From Paenibacillus thiaminolyticus (GTDB lineage: Bacteria > Bacillota > Bacilli > Paenibacillales > Paenibacillaceae): a stretch of DNA of 64,000 nt. The notes beneath the pieces are model-generated. The model saw nothing but the letters and a program-made list of their open reading frames with translations. It did not search any database and had not been told where the DNA came from. Shown piece after piece: positions 37,060 through 46,340 of the stretch (within the stretch, counting starts at the first letter, position 1; each line of letters opens with the position of its first letter). The position numbers were made by a program, and so were the translations under genes. The stretch covers positions 1,116,001 to 1,180,000 of the forward strand of contig NZ_CP041405.1 in the NCBI RefSeq assembly GCF_007066085.1, given 5' to 3'.

Positions 37060-38370
37060 TCAGCGCTCGAGCAGGCGCTCGAAGCACCGCTCGGCTTCAT
37101 AGAGAATGCGCTCTTCGTCCAAGGTCAGGCACTGGCCGTCCTTAACCACTTGGCGCCCGTCGACCCATACATGAGCGACGTCTTTGGCGGAAGCGGAATA
37201 AATCATATGCGAGACGAAGTCGGTATGCGGGACGAAATGCGGCTGGTTCACATTGACCGCCACGATATCCGCCTTCATGCCGGCTTCCAGCAGACCCAGC
37301 TTCTCTGCCCGGAGCGTCTGCGCTCCGTACAGCGTCCCCATACGCATCGCTTCGGCCGCCGGAACCGCCGTCGGATCGCCGGATACACCCTTATGGATCA
37401 GGGCAGCCAAGCGCATCTCTTCGAACATATCCAGATTGTTGTTGCTTGCCGGCCCGTCGGTTCCCAGCGATACGGTTACGCCGGCGCGCAGCAGCTCCGG
37501 AACCCGCGCCACGCCGGAAGCCAGCTTCAGATTGCTGCCCGGATTATGGGAGACGGCCACGTCATGGCGAGCCAATACTTCGATCTCCTCATCGGTCAGA
37601 TGAACGCCGTGCGCCACGAAGGAAGGGCGCGAGAAGAAGCCGAGCTTCTCCAGATGAGCGACGGGACGCAGCCCATAGTCCGCGACATTCTGGGCGACTT
37701 CCGCCGCGGTCTCCGACATATGCGTATGCAGCGGAAGATCGAGATCATGCGCCGCCTGCACGAACTTCTCGATGAAGCCCGGCGGGCATGTATACGGAGC
37801 GTGCGGAGCCAGCATCGTCGTAATGCGGCCGTCCGCCTTGCCGTGCCACTCGCGGGCGAATTGAACGGCTTCCTGCAGCTTCGCTGCCTGCACGTCTTCT
37901 GGGCATAGACCGATCGCGCCGCGCATCAGGCAGGCGCGCATGCCGGATTCCTCGACGACCTTGGCCACCTCATCCATATGGTCATACATATCGACGAATG
38001 TCGTCGTCCCGCCTTTCAGCATTTCTAGAACCGAGAGCGCCGTCCCCCAACGGACGTCCTCCGCAGTGAATTTTGCTTCCATCGGCCACATTTTCTCTTG
38101 CAGCCACGTCTGGAGCACCATATCATCGCCATAGCCGCGCAGCAGCGACATCGCCGCATGGCCGTGGGTATTAATGAGCCCCGGAATGAAGAACAGCCCC
38201 TTGCCGTCGATCCGCATCGCCTCGGGCGTATCATGCTCTTGCGGCAAATGTTCTCCCACATAGACAATCATGTCATTTTCAATGACCATCGTACCTGTAA
38301 CCGCCGTGTGCTGCGCGCCTGGGCGAAGTGACGCAAAGTTCCCGTTACTAATAATAAGTTTCGTCGTCAT
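37060..38370 (-). CDS. mtaD: 5-methylthioadenosine/S-adenosylhomocysteine deaminase
   Basis: 436 aa amidohydrolase of the TrzN/MtaD group. Metal ligands: His pair in GLINTHGHAAMSLLRGYGDD, His in LHTHMSETAAEV, His/Asp in VSHNPGSNLKLASG and LGTDGPASNNN. It deaminates MTA or SAH to inosine derivatives, another link to sulfur-nucleoside salvage besides mtnWXB in this window. Its start overlaps the rex stop (ATGA), so the enzyme is translationally coupled to the redox regulator. Family members can also deaminate other purine analogues. Confidence 0.9.
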   Translation of the reverse strand: MTTKLIISNGNFASLRPGAQHTAVTGTMVIENDMIVYVGEHLPQEHDTPEAMRIDGKGLFFIPGLINTHGHAAMSLLRGYGDDMVLQTWLQEKMWPMEAKFTAEDVRWGTALSVLEMLKGGTTTFVDMYDHMDEVAKVVEESGMRACLMRGAIGLCPEDVQAAKLQEAVQFAREWHGKADGRITTMLAPHAPYTCPPGFIEKFVQAAHDLDLPLHTHMSETAAEVAQNVADYGLRPVAHLEKLGFFSRPSFVAHGVHLTDEEIEVLARHDVAVSHNPGSNLKLASGVARVPELLRAGVTVSLGTDGPASNNNLDMFEEMRLAALIHKGVSGDPTAVPAAEAMRMGTLYGAQTLRAEKLGLLEAGMKADIVAVNVNQPHFVPHTDFVSHMIYSASAKDVAHVWVDGRQVVKDGQCLTLDEERILYEAERCFERLLER

Positions 38371-39014
38371 TCTACCGGAGCTTCCTTTCTCTCATCGGAT
38401 AAATAATAGGCCAGACTGAACATGTCCGTCGTAAAATCGGCGGTATGCACCCGCACGTGAGGCGGGACGCGAAGAATAACCGGAGCGAAGTTCAAGATTG
38501 CCTCCACTCCCGCGTCGACGAATTGCTCCGCGACATGCTGCGCCTCCGAGGCGGGTACGGTGATGATTCCGATGCGGATTTTATGTTCGCGCACGGTGTC
38601 CGCCAGCTCGCTCATCGGCTGTACGCGCAGATTGTTGATCTCGGTGCCTACCTTCGGCTCCAGCTGGTCGAATACAGCCACAATCCGCATATTGTCCTTC
38701 ATATATGCCGTATAGTTGCACAATGCATGGCCCAGCTTCCCCGCTCCGACGAGACCGACATTAATAATCTGATCCAGCTTCAGTATATGGCGGATTTGTT
38801 GAATCAGGTAAGAGACGTCATACCCAATTCCTTTGCGTCCAAAATCGCCGAAATATGCCAAGTCTTTGCGAATCTGGGCGGGATTGAGGTCCAGCTTCTG
38901 ACCCAAATCCTGTGAAGAAACCGTCAGAACCTCTCGCTGCTTCAGTTCCATCAGATGACGTAAATAAACCGGCAGTCTGCGAACGACAGCTTCTGATATT
39001 TTCAACGTTTTCAT
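38367..39014 (-). CDS. rex: Redox-sensing transcriptional repressor
   Basis: 215 aa. N-terminal winged helix (ISEAVVRRLPVYLRHLMELK, then LGQKLDLNPAQIRKDLAYFG), NADH-binding Rossmann fold (INVGLVGAGKLGHALCNY) and the domain-swapped C-terminal helix (DMFSLAYYLSDE). Rex senses NADH/NAD+ and represses fermentation and respiration genes under oxidising conditions. No clear Rex operator (TTGTGAA-N4-TTCACAA) was found in the short region upstream. Confidence 0.96.
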   Translation of the reverse strand: MKTLKISEAVVRRLPVYLRHLMELKQREVLTVSSQDLGQKLDLNPAQIRKDLAYFGDFGRKGIGYDVSYLIQQIRHILKLDQIINVGLVGAGKLGHALCNYTAYMKDNMRIVAVFDQLEPKVGTEINNLRVQPMSELADTVREHKIRIGIITVPASEAQHVAEQFVDAGVEAILNFAPVILRVPPHVRVHTADFTTDMFSLAYYLSDERKEAPVE

Positions 39015-39049
39015 ATCTATTTCGTTGCCCCCTCATCGCTCTTACACGC

Positions 39050-41905
39050 CTATTTTTCGTGCTCGCTTAACCACGCTTCGATTCTGGGCACCAGCTGCAC
39101 ATTGGCCATGTGCTCCATCTTCGGCCCAGGAAGCGAATATAAGAAATGTTTGCCGTAGCTCGTCTCAATGACCCGTGTATCGTACACGATGACGATGCCT
39201 TTGTCCTGAGCGGTCCGCACAAGGCGTCCGAAGCCTTGCTTGAAGCGGATAACCGCCTGCGGAACCGAATATTTGCGGAACGGGTTCTGCTTCTGGCGCT
39301 TCAGCCGGTCGCATTTGGCTTCGACGAGCGGATGGTTCGGCGGCTGGAACGGCAGCCGGACAATGGCGAGACAGGTCAGCGCGTCTCCAGGAATGTCGAC
39401 CCCTTCCCAGAAGCTGCTCGTACCGAGCAGCACGGAGGCCGGCTGCTCCCGGAAGCGGCGCGTCAGCTTGCTGCGGTTCCCGCTGTCGATGCCTTGGCCC
39501 AGCACCTGAATGCCGCTCGCGCTCAGCGCCTCCTTCAGCGGCTCGTATACATCCCGGAGCATACGATACGAGGTGAACAGGACGAGCATTCTGCCGCGCG
39601 TGACGAGCGCTACATCCCCGATCGATTTCGCGAGCGTCTGATTGAAGACCGCGTCGGATGATCCTTTGACGCTGGGGAAATCGCGCGGGATAACGACCAG
39701 CGCCTGCTCCCGGTAATTGAACGGGGAAGGCAGAATGACCGTATGCAGCCTGCCGTCGTTAGCAGCCTCCATCAGCCCGATTTGCTCCTGCACGAACTGG
39801 AAGGACTTATCTACGGACAATGTGGCTGAAGTGAGGATGACGCTCTTCTTCGGCTCGAAGAAATAACGGTTCAACGCCTCGCTCACGTCAACGGGCACGG
39901 CATACATCTGCAGCGACTTGAATTTGAACTGCGTGTTGCCCTCCATCCAGTAGACCGTCTCTGGATCCGATCCTTGCATGAACAGCCGGAAATCGTCGCG
40001 GACCAGGCCTACATCCTTCAGAAGCCCGCTAATATCGACGATGACGCCTTCCAGTTCGTCGTCATCGGCCTCTTTCCACTCATTGACCAGCTTCTCGCCC
40101 GAGCGCACAATATCGCTGAGACGGGTGTGGATCGATTTCTCCAGCTCTACCGCCTCGGGCCAGCTCTCCGGACGCTCGCCGGCCGGGAGGCGCAGCACCG
40201 CCTGCCCGCCCTCGAATTGCCCGGCTTCCCCGGAAGGAAGCAGCTGATACAGCATGTCATGCAGCCGATCCCATTGTTCCTTCACGTCGACGATCTGCTG
40301 CAGCAGCTTGTCGATCCCTTCGGCCCAGATAAGCGCTTTCTCATGGCCTGACAACCGAAGTCGCTGTTGAAGGACGACAAGAGCGCCGCTCTTGCTGTCT
40401 TTGAACAGCCGGGTGAGCGGGTGAATGAGTGAAAAATATTGCAAATTCGTCCCCAAGTGCTTGCCGGCCGTCTCCTCGAAATGATGCGCCTCGTCAACGA
40501 CGAGATGCTCATAGCCTGGCAGCAGACGATGGTCCGCCATCACGTCGGTAAATAATAACGAATGGTTCGTAATGACGATATCGGAGAGGTTCGCGTTATT
40601 TTTGGCCCGGTGATAGAAGCAGCGGCGGAACCAAGGACAGGAACGGTTCAGGCACGAATCACTGTCGCTGGATACCGAATCCCAGAACTCGGGGCCTTTG
40701 TGAACGAGATGAAGCTCCTCGTCATCTCCATGCTCCGTCCGGCTAAGCCACACGAGCAGCTGCGCCGCTGTAATGCTGTCATCTCTTGCGTGGACGAACT
40801 CTCTGTTACTTATTTTATGTTCAAATTTACGCAAACACAAATAGTGACTGCGCCCTTTTAGTAGCGATACCTTGAACGAAAAAGGAACAATCTGCTCCAG
40901 AAGCGGCACATCGCGCTGTCTCAGCTGCTCCTGCAGGTTGATTGTATGGGTGCTGACGACCACCTTCTTCTCATGAAGAACGCTCTGATACAGGGCCGGA
41001 AGCAAATAACCGAGCGACTTGCCGGTTCCCGTCCCGGCTTCAATCAGCAGATGCTTGTCCTGATCGAGACATTCCATCACTTCGTTGAACATCTGCTCCT
41101 GCGAAGCGCGGGGCTCGTAATGATCAAGCATCGCTTCCATTCGCCGCTTCACTTCATCCAGAAAATGGCGGAACGACTTGCCGGACAGCGGGTTGTCCGC
41201 GGACGCGTCGCGGGGCGGCGGCGTGTCGGTCCAATCGTCCTGCTTGAGCATCAGCTGACGGTGGGGGAAATAGCCTTCCTCCTCCCAGCTGGCCATATTG
41301 CGTTCCCGTTCAGTTAGCTTCTCCGCCAGAAGCCACTTCAAATCCCGCTCCTCGTGATCCCCGAACACATCGACGATGCCTTGCAGCGTAAGCAGAGGCA
41401 GGTCATCAATAGCTTCCATGCACCGGCGGAAGATGTCCGCCGTCGCAAGCGCGTCGCTGTCCGCCTGATGAGGCCTGTCATGGGCAATGCCGAAATCATG
41501 AGCTACGGAGCCTAGCTGATAGGAAGGAAGCGAAGGGAACAAAATGCGAAGCAGCTCAATCGTGTCCAATATCCTTCCGGTGAACGGCAAATAACCGGTC
41601 TGCTCCAGCGCTTGGCGCAAATATTGGTAATCGAAGCCTACATTGTGGCCCACAAGGACAACGTCGCTCAGCAGCGGCACCATCCCGGTCATGGCCTCGT
41701 CCAGATCTGGCGCATCCTGAACATCCCCGTCGGAGATGCCGGTAAGATTGGTAATGAATTCGGGTATGCTTACCGTCGGACGGACCAGGGTGTGGTATTG
41801 TTGTTCTACGTTCAGATCATGCCCCAGAACGACAAGGCCAATCTGTATAATTTCATCGCTGGGCTGATTGCCCGTCGTCTCAAAATCCAACACAGCAAAT
41901 CTCAT
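39050..41905 (-). CDS. dinG: DinG-family helicase with fused DEDDh exonuclease
   Basis: 951 aa. N-terminal DnaQ-like exonuclease (about 1-165; VLDFETTGNQPSDEIIQIG, LVGHNVGFDYQYLR, HQADSDALATADIF). C-terminal XPD/DinG helicase: Walker A EAGTGTGKSLGYLLPAL, DEAH box VVDEAHHFEE, and motif VI GFGRLVRTAQDKG. A four-cysteine Fe-S signature is intact: Cys in HYLCLRKF, then C-x4-C-x5-C in SCLNRSCPWFRRCFY, the same spacing as the cluster of E. coli DinG. Staphylococcal homologues are described as lacking the cluster. Likely role: unwinding and trimming of DNA repair or R-loop intermediates. Confidence 0.93.
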   Translation of the reverse strand: MRFAVLDFETTGNQPSDEIIQIGLVVLGHDLNVEQQYHTLVRPTVSIPEFITNLTGISDGDVQDAPDLDEAMTGMVPLLSDVVLVGHNVGFDYQYLRQALEQTGYLPFTGRILDTIELLRILFPSLPSYQLGSVAHDFGIAHDRPHQADSDALATADIFRRCMEAIDDLPLLTLQGIVDVFGDHEERDLKWLLAEKLTERERNMASWEEEGYFPHRQLMLKQDDWTDTPPPRDASADNPLSGKSFRHFLDEVKRRMEAMLDHYEPRASQEQMFNEVMECLDQDKHLLIEAGTGTGKSLGYLLPALYQSVLHEKKVVVSTHTINLQEQLRQRDVPLLEQIVPFSFKVSLLKGRSHYLCLRKFEHKISNREFVHARDDSITAAQLLVWLSRTEHGDDEELHLVHKGPEFWDSVSSDSDSCLNRSCPWFRRCFYHRAKNNANLSDIVITNHSLLFTDVMADHRLLPGYEHLVVDEAHHFEETAGKHLGTNLQYFSLIHPLTRLFKDSKSGALVVLQQRLRLSGHEKALIWAEGIDKLLQQIVDVKEQWDRLHDMLYQLLPSGEAGQFEGGQAVLRLPAGERPESWPEAVELEKSIHTRLSDIVRSGEKLVNEWKEADDDELEGVIVDISGLLKDVGLVRDDFRLFMQGSDPETVYWMEGNTQFKFKSLQMYAVPVDVSEALNRYFFEPKKSVILTSATLSVDKSFQFVQEQIGLMEAANDGRLHTVILPSPFNYREQALVVIPRDFPSVKGSSDAVFNQTLAKSIGDVALVTRGRMLVLFTSYRMLRDVYEPLKEALSASGIQVLGQGIDSGNRSKLTRRFREQPASVLLGTSSFWEGVDIPGDALTCLAIVRLPFQPPNHPLVEAKCDRLKRQKQNPFRKYSVPQAVIRFKQGFGRLVRTAQDKGIVIVYDTRVIETSYGKHFLYSLPGPKMEHMANVQLVPRIEAWLSEHEK

Positions 41906-41972
41906 TATCTGTTAATTCCTCTCACCGTTTCTGTTCTTAGCATAACAGATGATCGGTCATTTGGAAATGCAC

Positions 41973-42016
41973 AGAGGGAAACATCTGTGCGTATTTTTAC
42001 GTACAGGTTTCCCTCT
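41973..42016 (-). terminator. Hairpin after the TPR protein gene
   Basis: AGAGGGAAAC...GTTTCCCTCT forms a long imperfect stem with an A-rich loop, 5 bp after the stop codon; the T-tract is weak (GTGCATTTCC). Confidence 0.6.
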
Positions 42017-42020
42017 CTGG

Positions 42021-42653
42021 TTACGGCATGTGAATCCACTCACCGCCATATTGCAAATGATCGCCATCCGACAGACACGCTTTCAAGTTCAAAACAGGCT
42101 CTGGCAGTGAAGGATCAAGCAGGTGCGCTTTGCTGAAGTATTCCTTCGCTTTGGAAAGATCCCGCTGCTCGGCGCTGATGCATCCCAAGGCATTGTAAGC
42201 GATCGCTTTGAGGCATTTGCTCTCGGTCAGAGGAATGATGAGTTGAAAATGATGTCCCGCTTCCTGATTCCGGCCCAGATGCAAATAACTCATGGCCAAA
42301 TAAATGCGGCTGTCGATATGGTCCGGCCTTATCGATGCCGCCGCTTCCAAATGCTTGACGGCTTCATCATACATCATCAGCATGTAGTATCCCTGACCTC
42401 GCTGGAACGGATCCGTAATATCGGGCAGTGTCGGCTGCGGCTGCGCCTCGATCACGTCATTAGGACTGTGCGGGCGCAGCGAGGCGAGCTTCTCTTCGAA
42501 CCGGAGCCACTCCTCCACGATGTAATCGCTCATGGTGGACAGCACCTTCAATTGCCGGTCCAATTCCTGCTTGCGCTCTCCCGCCGCTTGGGGATACTGG
42601 CGAATTAACTCATCCAGCACTTCATTCATCGTCGCGAATACTTGTTGCAGCAC
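42021..42653 (-). CDS. TPR-repeat protein, 210 aa
   Basis: A helical protein with three or four tetratricopeptide units from about residue 90 (GQGYYMLMMYDEAVKHLEAA, IYLAMSYLHLGRNQEAGHHF, KAIAYNALGCISAEQRDLSK followed by AKEYFSKAHLLDP), preceded by a helical segment. It is a protein-interaction scaffold without enzymatic motif. The start is GTG 42653 with GGTGG about 9 bases upstream. It sits between panD and dinG, where B. subtilis has none. Confidence 0.85.
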   Translation of the reverse strand: MLQQVFATMNEVLDELIRQYPQAAGERKQELDRQLKVLSTMSDYIVEEWLRFEEKLASLRPHSPNDVIEAQPQPTLPDITDPFQRGQGYYMLMMYDEAVKHLEAAASIRPDHIDSRIYLAMSYLHLGRNQEAGHHFQLIIPLTESKCLKAIAYNALGCISAEQRDLSKAKEYFSKAHLLDPSLPEPVLNLKACLSDGDHLQYGGEWIHMP

Positions 42654-42851
42654 GATTCCATCCCACCTTTACGAGTGATGCGTATCGTCTTCATAACGGA
42701 TCTACGTTCATTGTGTGTTAAGGGGGTGGATTTCATTCCGTGCTCCAACGTTTACCCAACGGAGCCTGGCGCTGTCAAGAGCTGGGCCTGTCCAGGATGA
42801 AGTGTTGTACCGTTGTTCGCTGTGTTGGCCGACGGTCCTTATCTAGGCAAG

Positions 42852-43238
42852 TTACTTGACCGTCGCGTGGACTTCCGTGCCGGCCATCAATTCGACAGGC
42901 TTGTTCTCCCCATCGACGAACACGATTTTGGGCGTATAGGAACGAGCTTCTTCGTCGGTCATCGACGCATATGAAATAATAATGACGTTGTCTCCGGGCT
43001 GGACCAGGCGTGCCGCCGCCCCGTTCAAGCAGATGACCCCGGAATGGCGCGGCCCCGGAATGACGTAAGTTTCCAGACGGGCGCCGTTGTAATTATTGAC
43101 AATCTGCACTTTCTCATTAGCCCAAATGTCGGCGCATTCCATCAGATGCTCGTCGATCGTAATGCTGCCCACATAATTCAAGTTAGCCTCCGTCACCGTC
43201 GCCCGGTGAATTTTCGATTTCATCATTTCACGGAACAT
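42852..43238 (-). CDS. panD: Aspartate 1-decarboxylase proenzyme
   Basis: 128 aa, full length. It makes beta-alanine for pantothenate. The self-cleavage site is Gly-Ser in [14 protein letters not shown], generating the pyruvoyl group; active-site residues in [14 protein letters not shown] and [18 protein letters not shown] 8 bases before the ATG fixes the start, which gives a 16-bp overlap with panC. Confidence 0.97.
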   Translation of the reverse strand: MFREMMKSKIHRATVTEANLNYVGSITIDEHLMECADIWANEKVQIVNNYNGARLETYVIPGPRHSGVICLNGAAARLVQPGDNVIIISYASMTDEEARSYTPKIVFVDGENKPVELMAGTEVHATVK

Positions 43239-44134
43239 AAGCGTCCTCCTTGGCGGCTGAACAGCCGGTTGTCAATTAAGCGCGTTCGCCCGAAGCGGAC
43301 CGCCAGCGCGATAAGCACGTCGCTCCCTGCATTGCCGGCCGGTTCATCAGAAGGCAGCGCCTGCAGCGCCGGGAACGTCAATATGTCAACGTAATCAATA
43401 TCCGCCAGCGGCGCTTCGCCGATAATCTGGCGGAGGCGGGACTTTATGTCTCCCGCCGTGAGCGCCGGGTCCTCCCGAAGCCACTGCTCCGCCATGCGGA
43501 GCGAGCGGGATAAGCCGAGCGCCTGTTCGCGCTCCTCGCCGCTCAGGTACACATTGCGCGAGCTGAGCGCGAGCCCGTCCGCTTCCCGCACAATCGGGCA
43601 AGGGACGATCGCGACATCGAAGTTCAGGTCGTCCACCATCTGTTGAATGACGGCGACCTGCTGCGCATCCTTCATACCGAAGTATGCCCGATCGGGCTTG
43701 ACGATATGGAATAGCTTCGCGACGACGGTCGTGACCCCGTCGAAATGACCCGGGCGGGACGCGCCGCACAGCCGCTCGGTAACTTCGCGCACATGAATCG
43801 TCGTCTTCGTCGGCTGCGGATACATTTCTTCCGGGGACGGAAGAAAAACGATATCGATGCCAAGCGAAGCCGCAAGCTTCAGATCCCGCTCCTCATCGCG
43901 CGGATATTGGGCCAGATCTTCGTTCGGCCCGAATTGAATCGGATTCACGAAGATGCTCAGCACCGTGACCGCGCACTGCTCCTTCGCCTGCCGCATCAGA
44001 CTGGCATGGCCTTCGTGAAGATAGCCCATCGTCGGGACGAATCCGACCTCTGCCCGTTCCGATTGCTGTTCCGCTTCCTGCCGGAGCCTGCGGACCGCAG
44101 TCCGCAGCTCGGCGATGGTCCGAACAGTGATCAT
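43223..44134 (-). CDS. panC: Pantothenate synthetase (pantoate--beta-alanine ligase)
   Basis: 303 aa. It joins pantoate and beta-alanine with ATP. Class I synthetase-like nucleotidyl-transferase signatures: [18 protein letters not shown] (HxGH), [29 protein letters not shown], and [11 protein letters not shown] (KMSKS-like). Its ATG overlaps the panB stop (ATGA) and its end overlaps panD, so panBCD is a tightly coupled operon. Confidence 0.97.
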   Translation of the reverse strand: MITVRTIAELRTAVRRLRQEAEQQSERAEVGFVPTMGYLHEGHASLMRQAKEQCAVTVLSIFVNPIQFGPNEDLAQYPRDEERDLKLAASLGIDIVFLPSPEEMYPQPTKTTIHVREVTERLCGASRPGHFDGVTTVVAKLFHIVKPDRAYFGMKDAQQVAVIQQMVDDLNFDVAIVPCPIVREADGLALSSRNVYLSGEEREQALGLSRSLRMAEQWLREDPALTAGDIKSRLRQIIGEAPLADIDYVDILTFPALQALPSDEPAGNAGSDVLIALAVRFGRTRLIDNRLFSRQGGRLCSVK

Positions 44135-45012
44135 CGGACATCCTCCTCTTCCCGGCCGGCATGCCCGTACAATTGGACCTGCACTTCTTCATCGGCCGTG
44201 AACGAATGGCCTTCCGCCGGGAAGGCTCCCGACTTCACCTCTCGCACATAGGCACCGATCCCCTCCTGAATCATGGCGCCAATATCGGCATAGGTTTTGA
44301 CGAACCGCTTCTCGCGGTAATCCGCCGTATAGCGCAGCAGATCGTGGAATACGAGCACTTGGCCGTCGGAGGACGCGCCCGCCCCGATGCCGATCGTCGG
44401 AATCGAGAGCCGCTCCGTAATATAAGCCGCCACCTGCGCCGTCACCAGCTCGAGCACGATCGCGAACGCGCCGGCCTTCTCCAGCGCCAAGGCATCCTCC
44501 AGCAGGCGGTTCGCATCCTCCGCCGTCTTGCCTTGAATGCGGTAGCCGCCGATCTGATGCACCGACTGCGGCGTCAAGCCGATATGCCCCAGGACGGGCA
44601 CCCCTGCTTGCACGCACGCTTCGACCGTGGCGGCGATTTCCTTGCCGCCCTCCATTTTGACGGCATGGGCATGGCCTTCCTGCATTATGCGGCGGACGCC
44701 GGCCAGCGTGTCGGACATGCTGCCGTGGTACGTCATGAACGGCATATCTGTCACGATGAAGGTGCGGGACGCGCCGCGCCGTACGGCGCGCGAATGATAC
44801 ACCATATCGTCGAGCGTGACCGGCAGCGTCGAGTCATAGCCGAGCACGACGTTGCCGAGCGAATCGCCGACGAGAATCAAATCGACGCCGGCCGCTTCCG
44901 CCAGCTGAGCCGACGGGTAATCATACGCCGTCACCATGGCCAGCTTTTCCCCCCGCCCCTTCATCGCCTTCATTTTCACAATGCTTAACGGTTGTGTTGC
45001 CATCTCGTACAT
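44131..45012 (-). CDS. panB: 3-methyl-2-oxobutanoate hydroxymethyltransferase
   Basis: About 293 aa TIM-barrel enzyme forming ketopantoate from 2-oxoisovalerate and methylene-THF. Mg2+/substrate motifs: VDLILVGDSLGNVVLGYDST, DMPFMTYHG, GHIGLTPQSVHQIGGY, GIGAGASSDGQVLVFHD. AAAGGAG lies a few bases before ATG 45012; ATG 45003 is an alternative. Its 2-oxoisovalerate substrate comes from the valine/leucine branch. Confidence 0.96.
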   Translation of the reverse strand: MYEMATQPLSIVKMKAMKGRGEKLAMVTAYDYPSAQLAEAAGVDLILVGDSLGNVVLGYDSTLPVTLDDMVYHSRAVRRGASRTFIVTDMPFMTYHGSMSDTLAGVRRIMQEGHAHAVKMEGGKEIAATVEACVQAGVPVLGHIGLTPQSVHQIGGYRIQGKTAEDANRLLEDALALEKAGAFAIVLELVTAQVAAYITERLSIPTIGIGAGASSDGQVLVFHDLLRYTADYREKRFVKTYADIGAMIQEGIGAYVREVKSGAFPAEGHSFTADEEVQVQLYGHAGREEEDVR

Positions 45013-45349
45013 CCATCTCCTTTTGTAGAGGCTGCTCACTAAGTTCCGCTTTATGGCGGAATCTTGTGGAACACAGACCCTTCGAGGTCAGCCCCTTTTT
45101 GTTGATCGGCCTCGTTCCTTCTCTTTAGTGTGCGCAAAACAAAAAAACCTTTCAGCATATCCTGCTAAAAAGGTCACCAAAGAGAAAAAGAGGTCGCATG
45201 CGGACGTCCTTCTGTCTCGGTCCCTTCGGCTCAGAGCAGATACGTGCACCACGTTCGTCAAGGAATATGTACTTGTCGGCACGATGTTCCTTGCTTACTC
45301 GGGTGAGTGCGATTCTCTCCCGAGATACCGCCTCACCGACTACAGTATA
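45013..45349 (-). promoter_or_regulatory. Structured leader of panBCD, candidate pan RNA motif with attenuator
   Basis: An extended -10 (TGCTATACT, -10 hexamer at 45344-45349) starts a leader of about 320 nt before panB. It contains hairpins CAAGGAA...TTCCTTG (45259-45293) and, at 45211-45240, a stem TCTGCTC / GAG-A-CAGA whose inner helix has single bulged adenosines on both strands, then a terminator at 45141-45174. Stem-loops with two conserved bulged A residues upstream of pantothenate genes define the pan motif described in Firmicutes; identity is inferred from position and shape, not from an alignment. Confidence 0.5.
45141..45174 (-). terminator. Internal terminator/attenuator in the panB leader
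   Basis: ACCTTTTTAGCA pairs with TGCTGAAAGGT (G.U and A/T pairs included), followed by TTTTTTT on the minus strand, about 130 nt before panB. A terminator between promoter and coding region implies regulated read-through. Confidence 0.85.
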
Positions 45350-45368
45350 GCAGATTCATGGATCGGTT

Positions 45369-46340
45369 TCACCCGGAAAAATGCACATCTCCGGAAAAAA
45401 CTTTTTGCACCGTTCCCGTCTTATCCCTCAGCAGCAGGGCCCCGGATTCATCGAGCCCTTCCGCTATGCCCTGCAACGGCCCTTGGGGGGTCTCGATAGT
45501 CACTTGCCGGCCGAGCGTAATGCTCTGCGCCTCCCACAGCGTGCGGATAGGCGCGAACCCTTCCTCCTCATACAGCCGGTACAGCTGCTCCAGCTCCTGC
45601 AGGCATGCCGCCACCAATGACGCCCGGTCTACTTCCCGGCCCGTCATGATCTTCAAGGACGTCGCCCGTTCCTGCAGCTCCTCCGGGAAATCGGCCGCAT
45701 CCAGATTGACGCTGATGCCGATGCCGGCGATGACATAGAGCAGCCGCTCGTCTTCGGCGGCCGACTCGAGCAAGATGCCGGCCACTTTTTTGCCGTCGGC
45801 CAAGATGTCGTTCGGCCATTTGATGCCGAGCGGGGCCGACGTCAGCTTCTTCATCGCCCGGAACATGGCCACCGCCCCGAGCAGCGTCAGATGCGGCGTA
45901 TACGGCAGCGGAATGCGGGGACGCAGGACGATGCTCATCCAGATGCCCTTGCCCGCCGGCGAATGCCAGACATGCCCCTGGCGGCCCCGTCCGCCCGTCT
46001 GCTCCTCCGCCAGCACGACCGCACCCTCGGGCACGCCTTCCTTTGCCCAGGCGGCCGCTTCGTTCTGCGTCGACTCCGTCTTCTCCACAATGCGCAGCCG
46101 GTTGCCGAAGTTGCCCGGAGCCAGCTTGCTTAGCAGCGCCGCCTCATCGAGCCGGGTCGGCTGGGCCACAAGCCGGTACCCGAGCTTCGGCACGGCGTCG
46201 AAGGCGTAGCCCTTCGCGCGGAGGACGTTGATCTGCTTCCATACGGCCGTCCGCGTAATCTGGAGCCGGCGGCTCAATTCCTCGCCGGAAATATATTGAC
46301 CCGGGTGTTCCCGGAACCAGTCCAGTAATTGTTGATTCAT
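45369..46340 (-). CDS. birA: Biotin ligase / biotin operon repressor
   Basis: About 323 aa. N-terminal winged helix (GEELSRRLQITRTAVWKQIN) then biotin-protein ligase domain with GRGRQGHVWHSPAGKGIWMS (biotinoyl-AMP site) and IKWPNDILADGKKVAGIL, followed by the SH3-like C-terminal domain. It attaches biotin to carboxylases and represses biotin genes. ATG 46340 overlaps the cca stop (ATGA). Confidence 0.96.
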   Translation of the reverse strand: MNQQLLDWFREHPGQYISGEELSRRLQITRTAVWKQINVLRAKGYAFDAVPKLGYRLVAQPTRLDEAALLSKLAPGNFGNRLRIVEKTESTQNEAAAWAKEGVPEGAVVLAEEQTGGRGRQGHVWHSPAGKGIWMSIVLRPRIPLPYTPHLTLLGAVAMFRAMKKLTSAPLGIKWPNDILADGKKVAGILLESAAEDERLLYVIAGIGISVNLDAADFPEELQERATSLKIMTGREVDRASLVAACLQELEQLYRLYEEEGFAPIRTLWEAQSITLGRQVTIETPQGPLQGIAEGLDESGALLLRDKTGTVQKVFSGDVHFSG

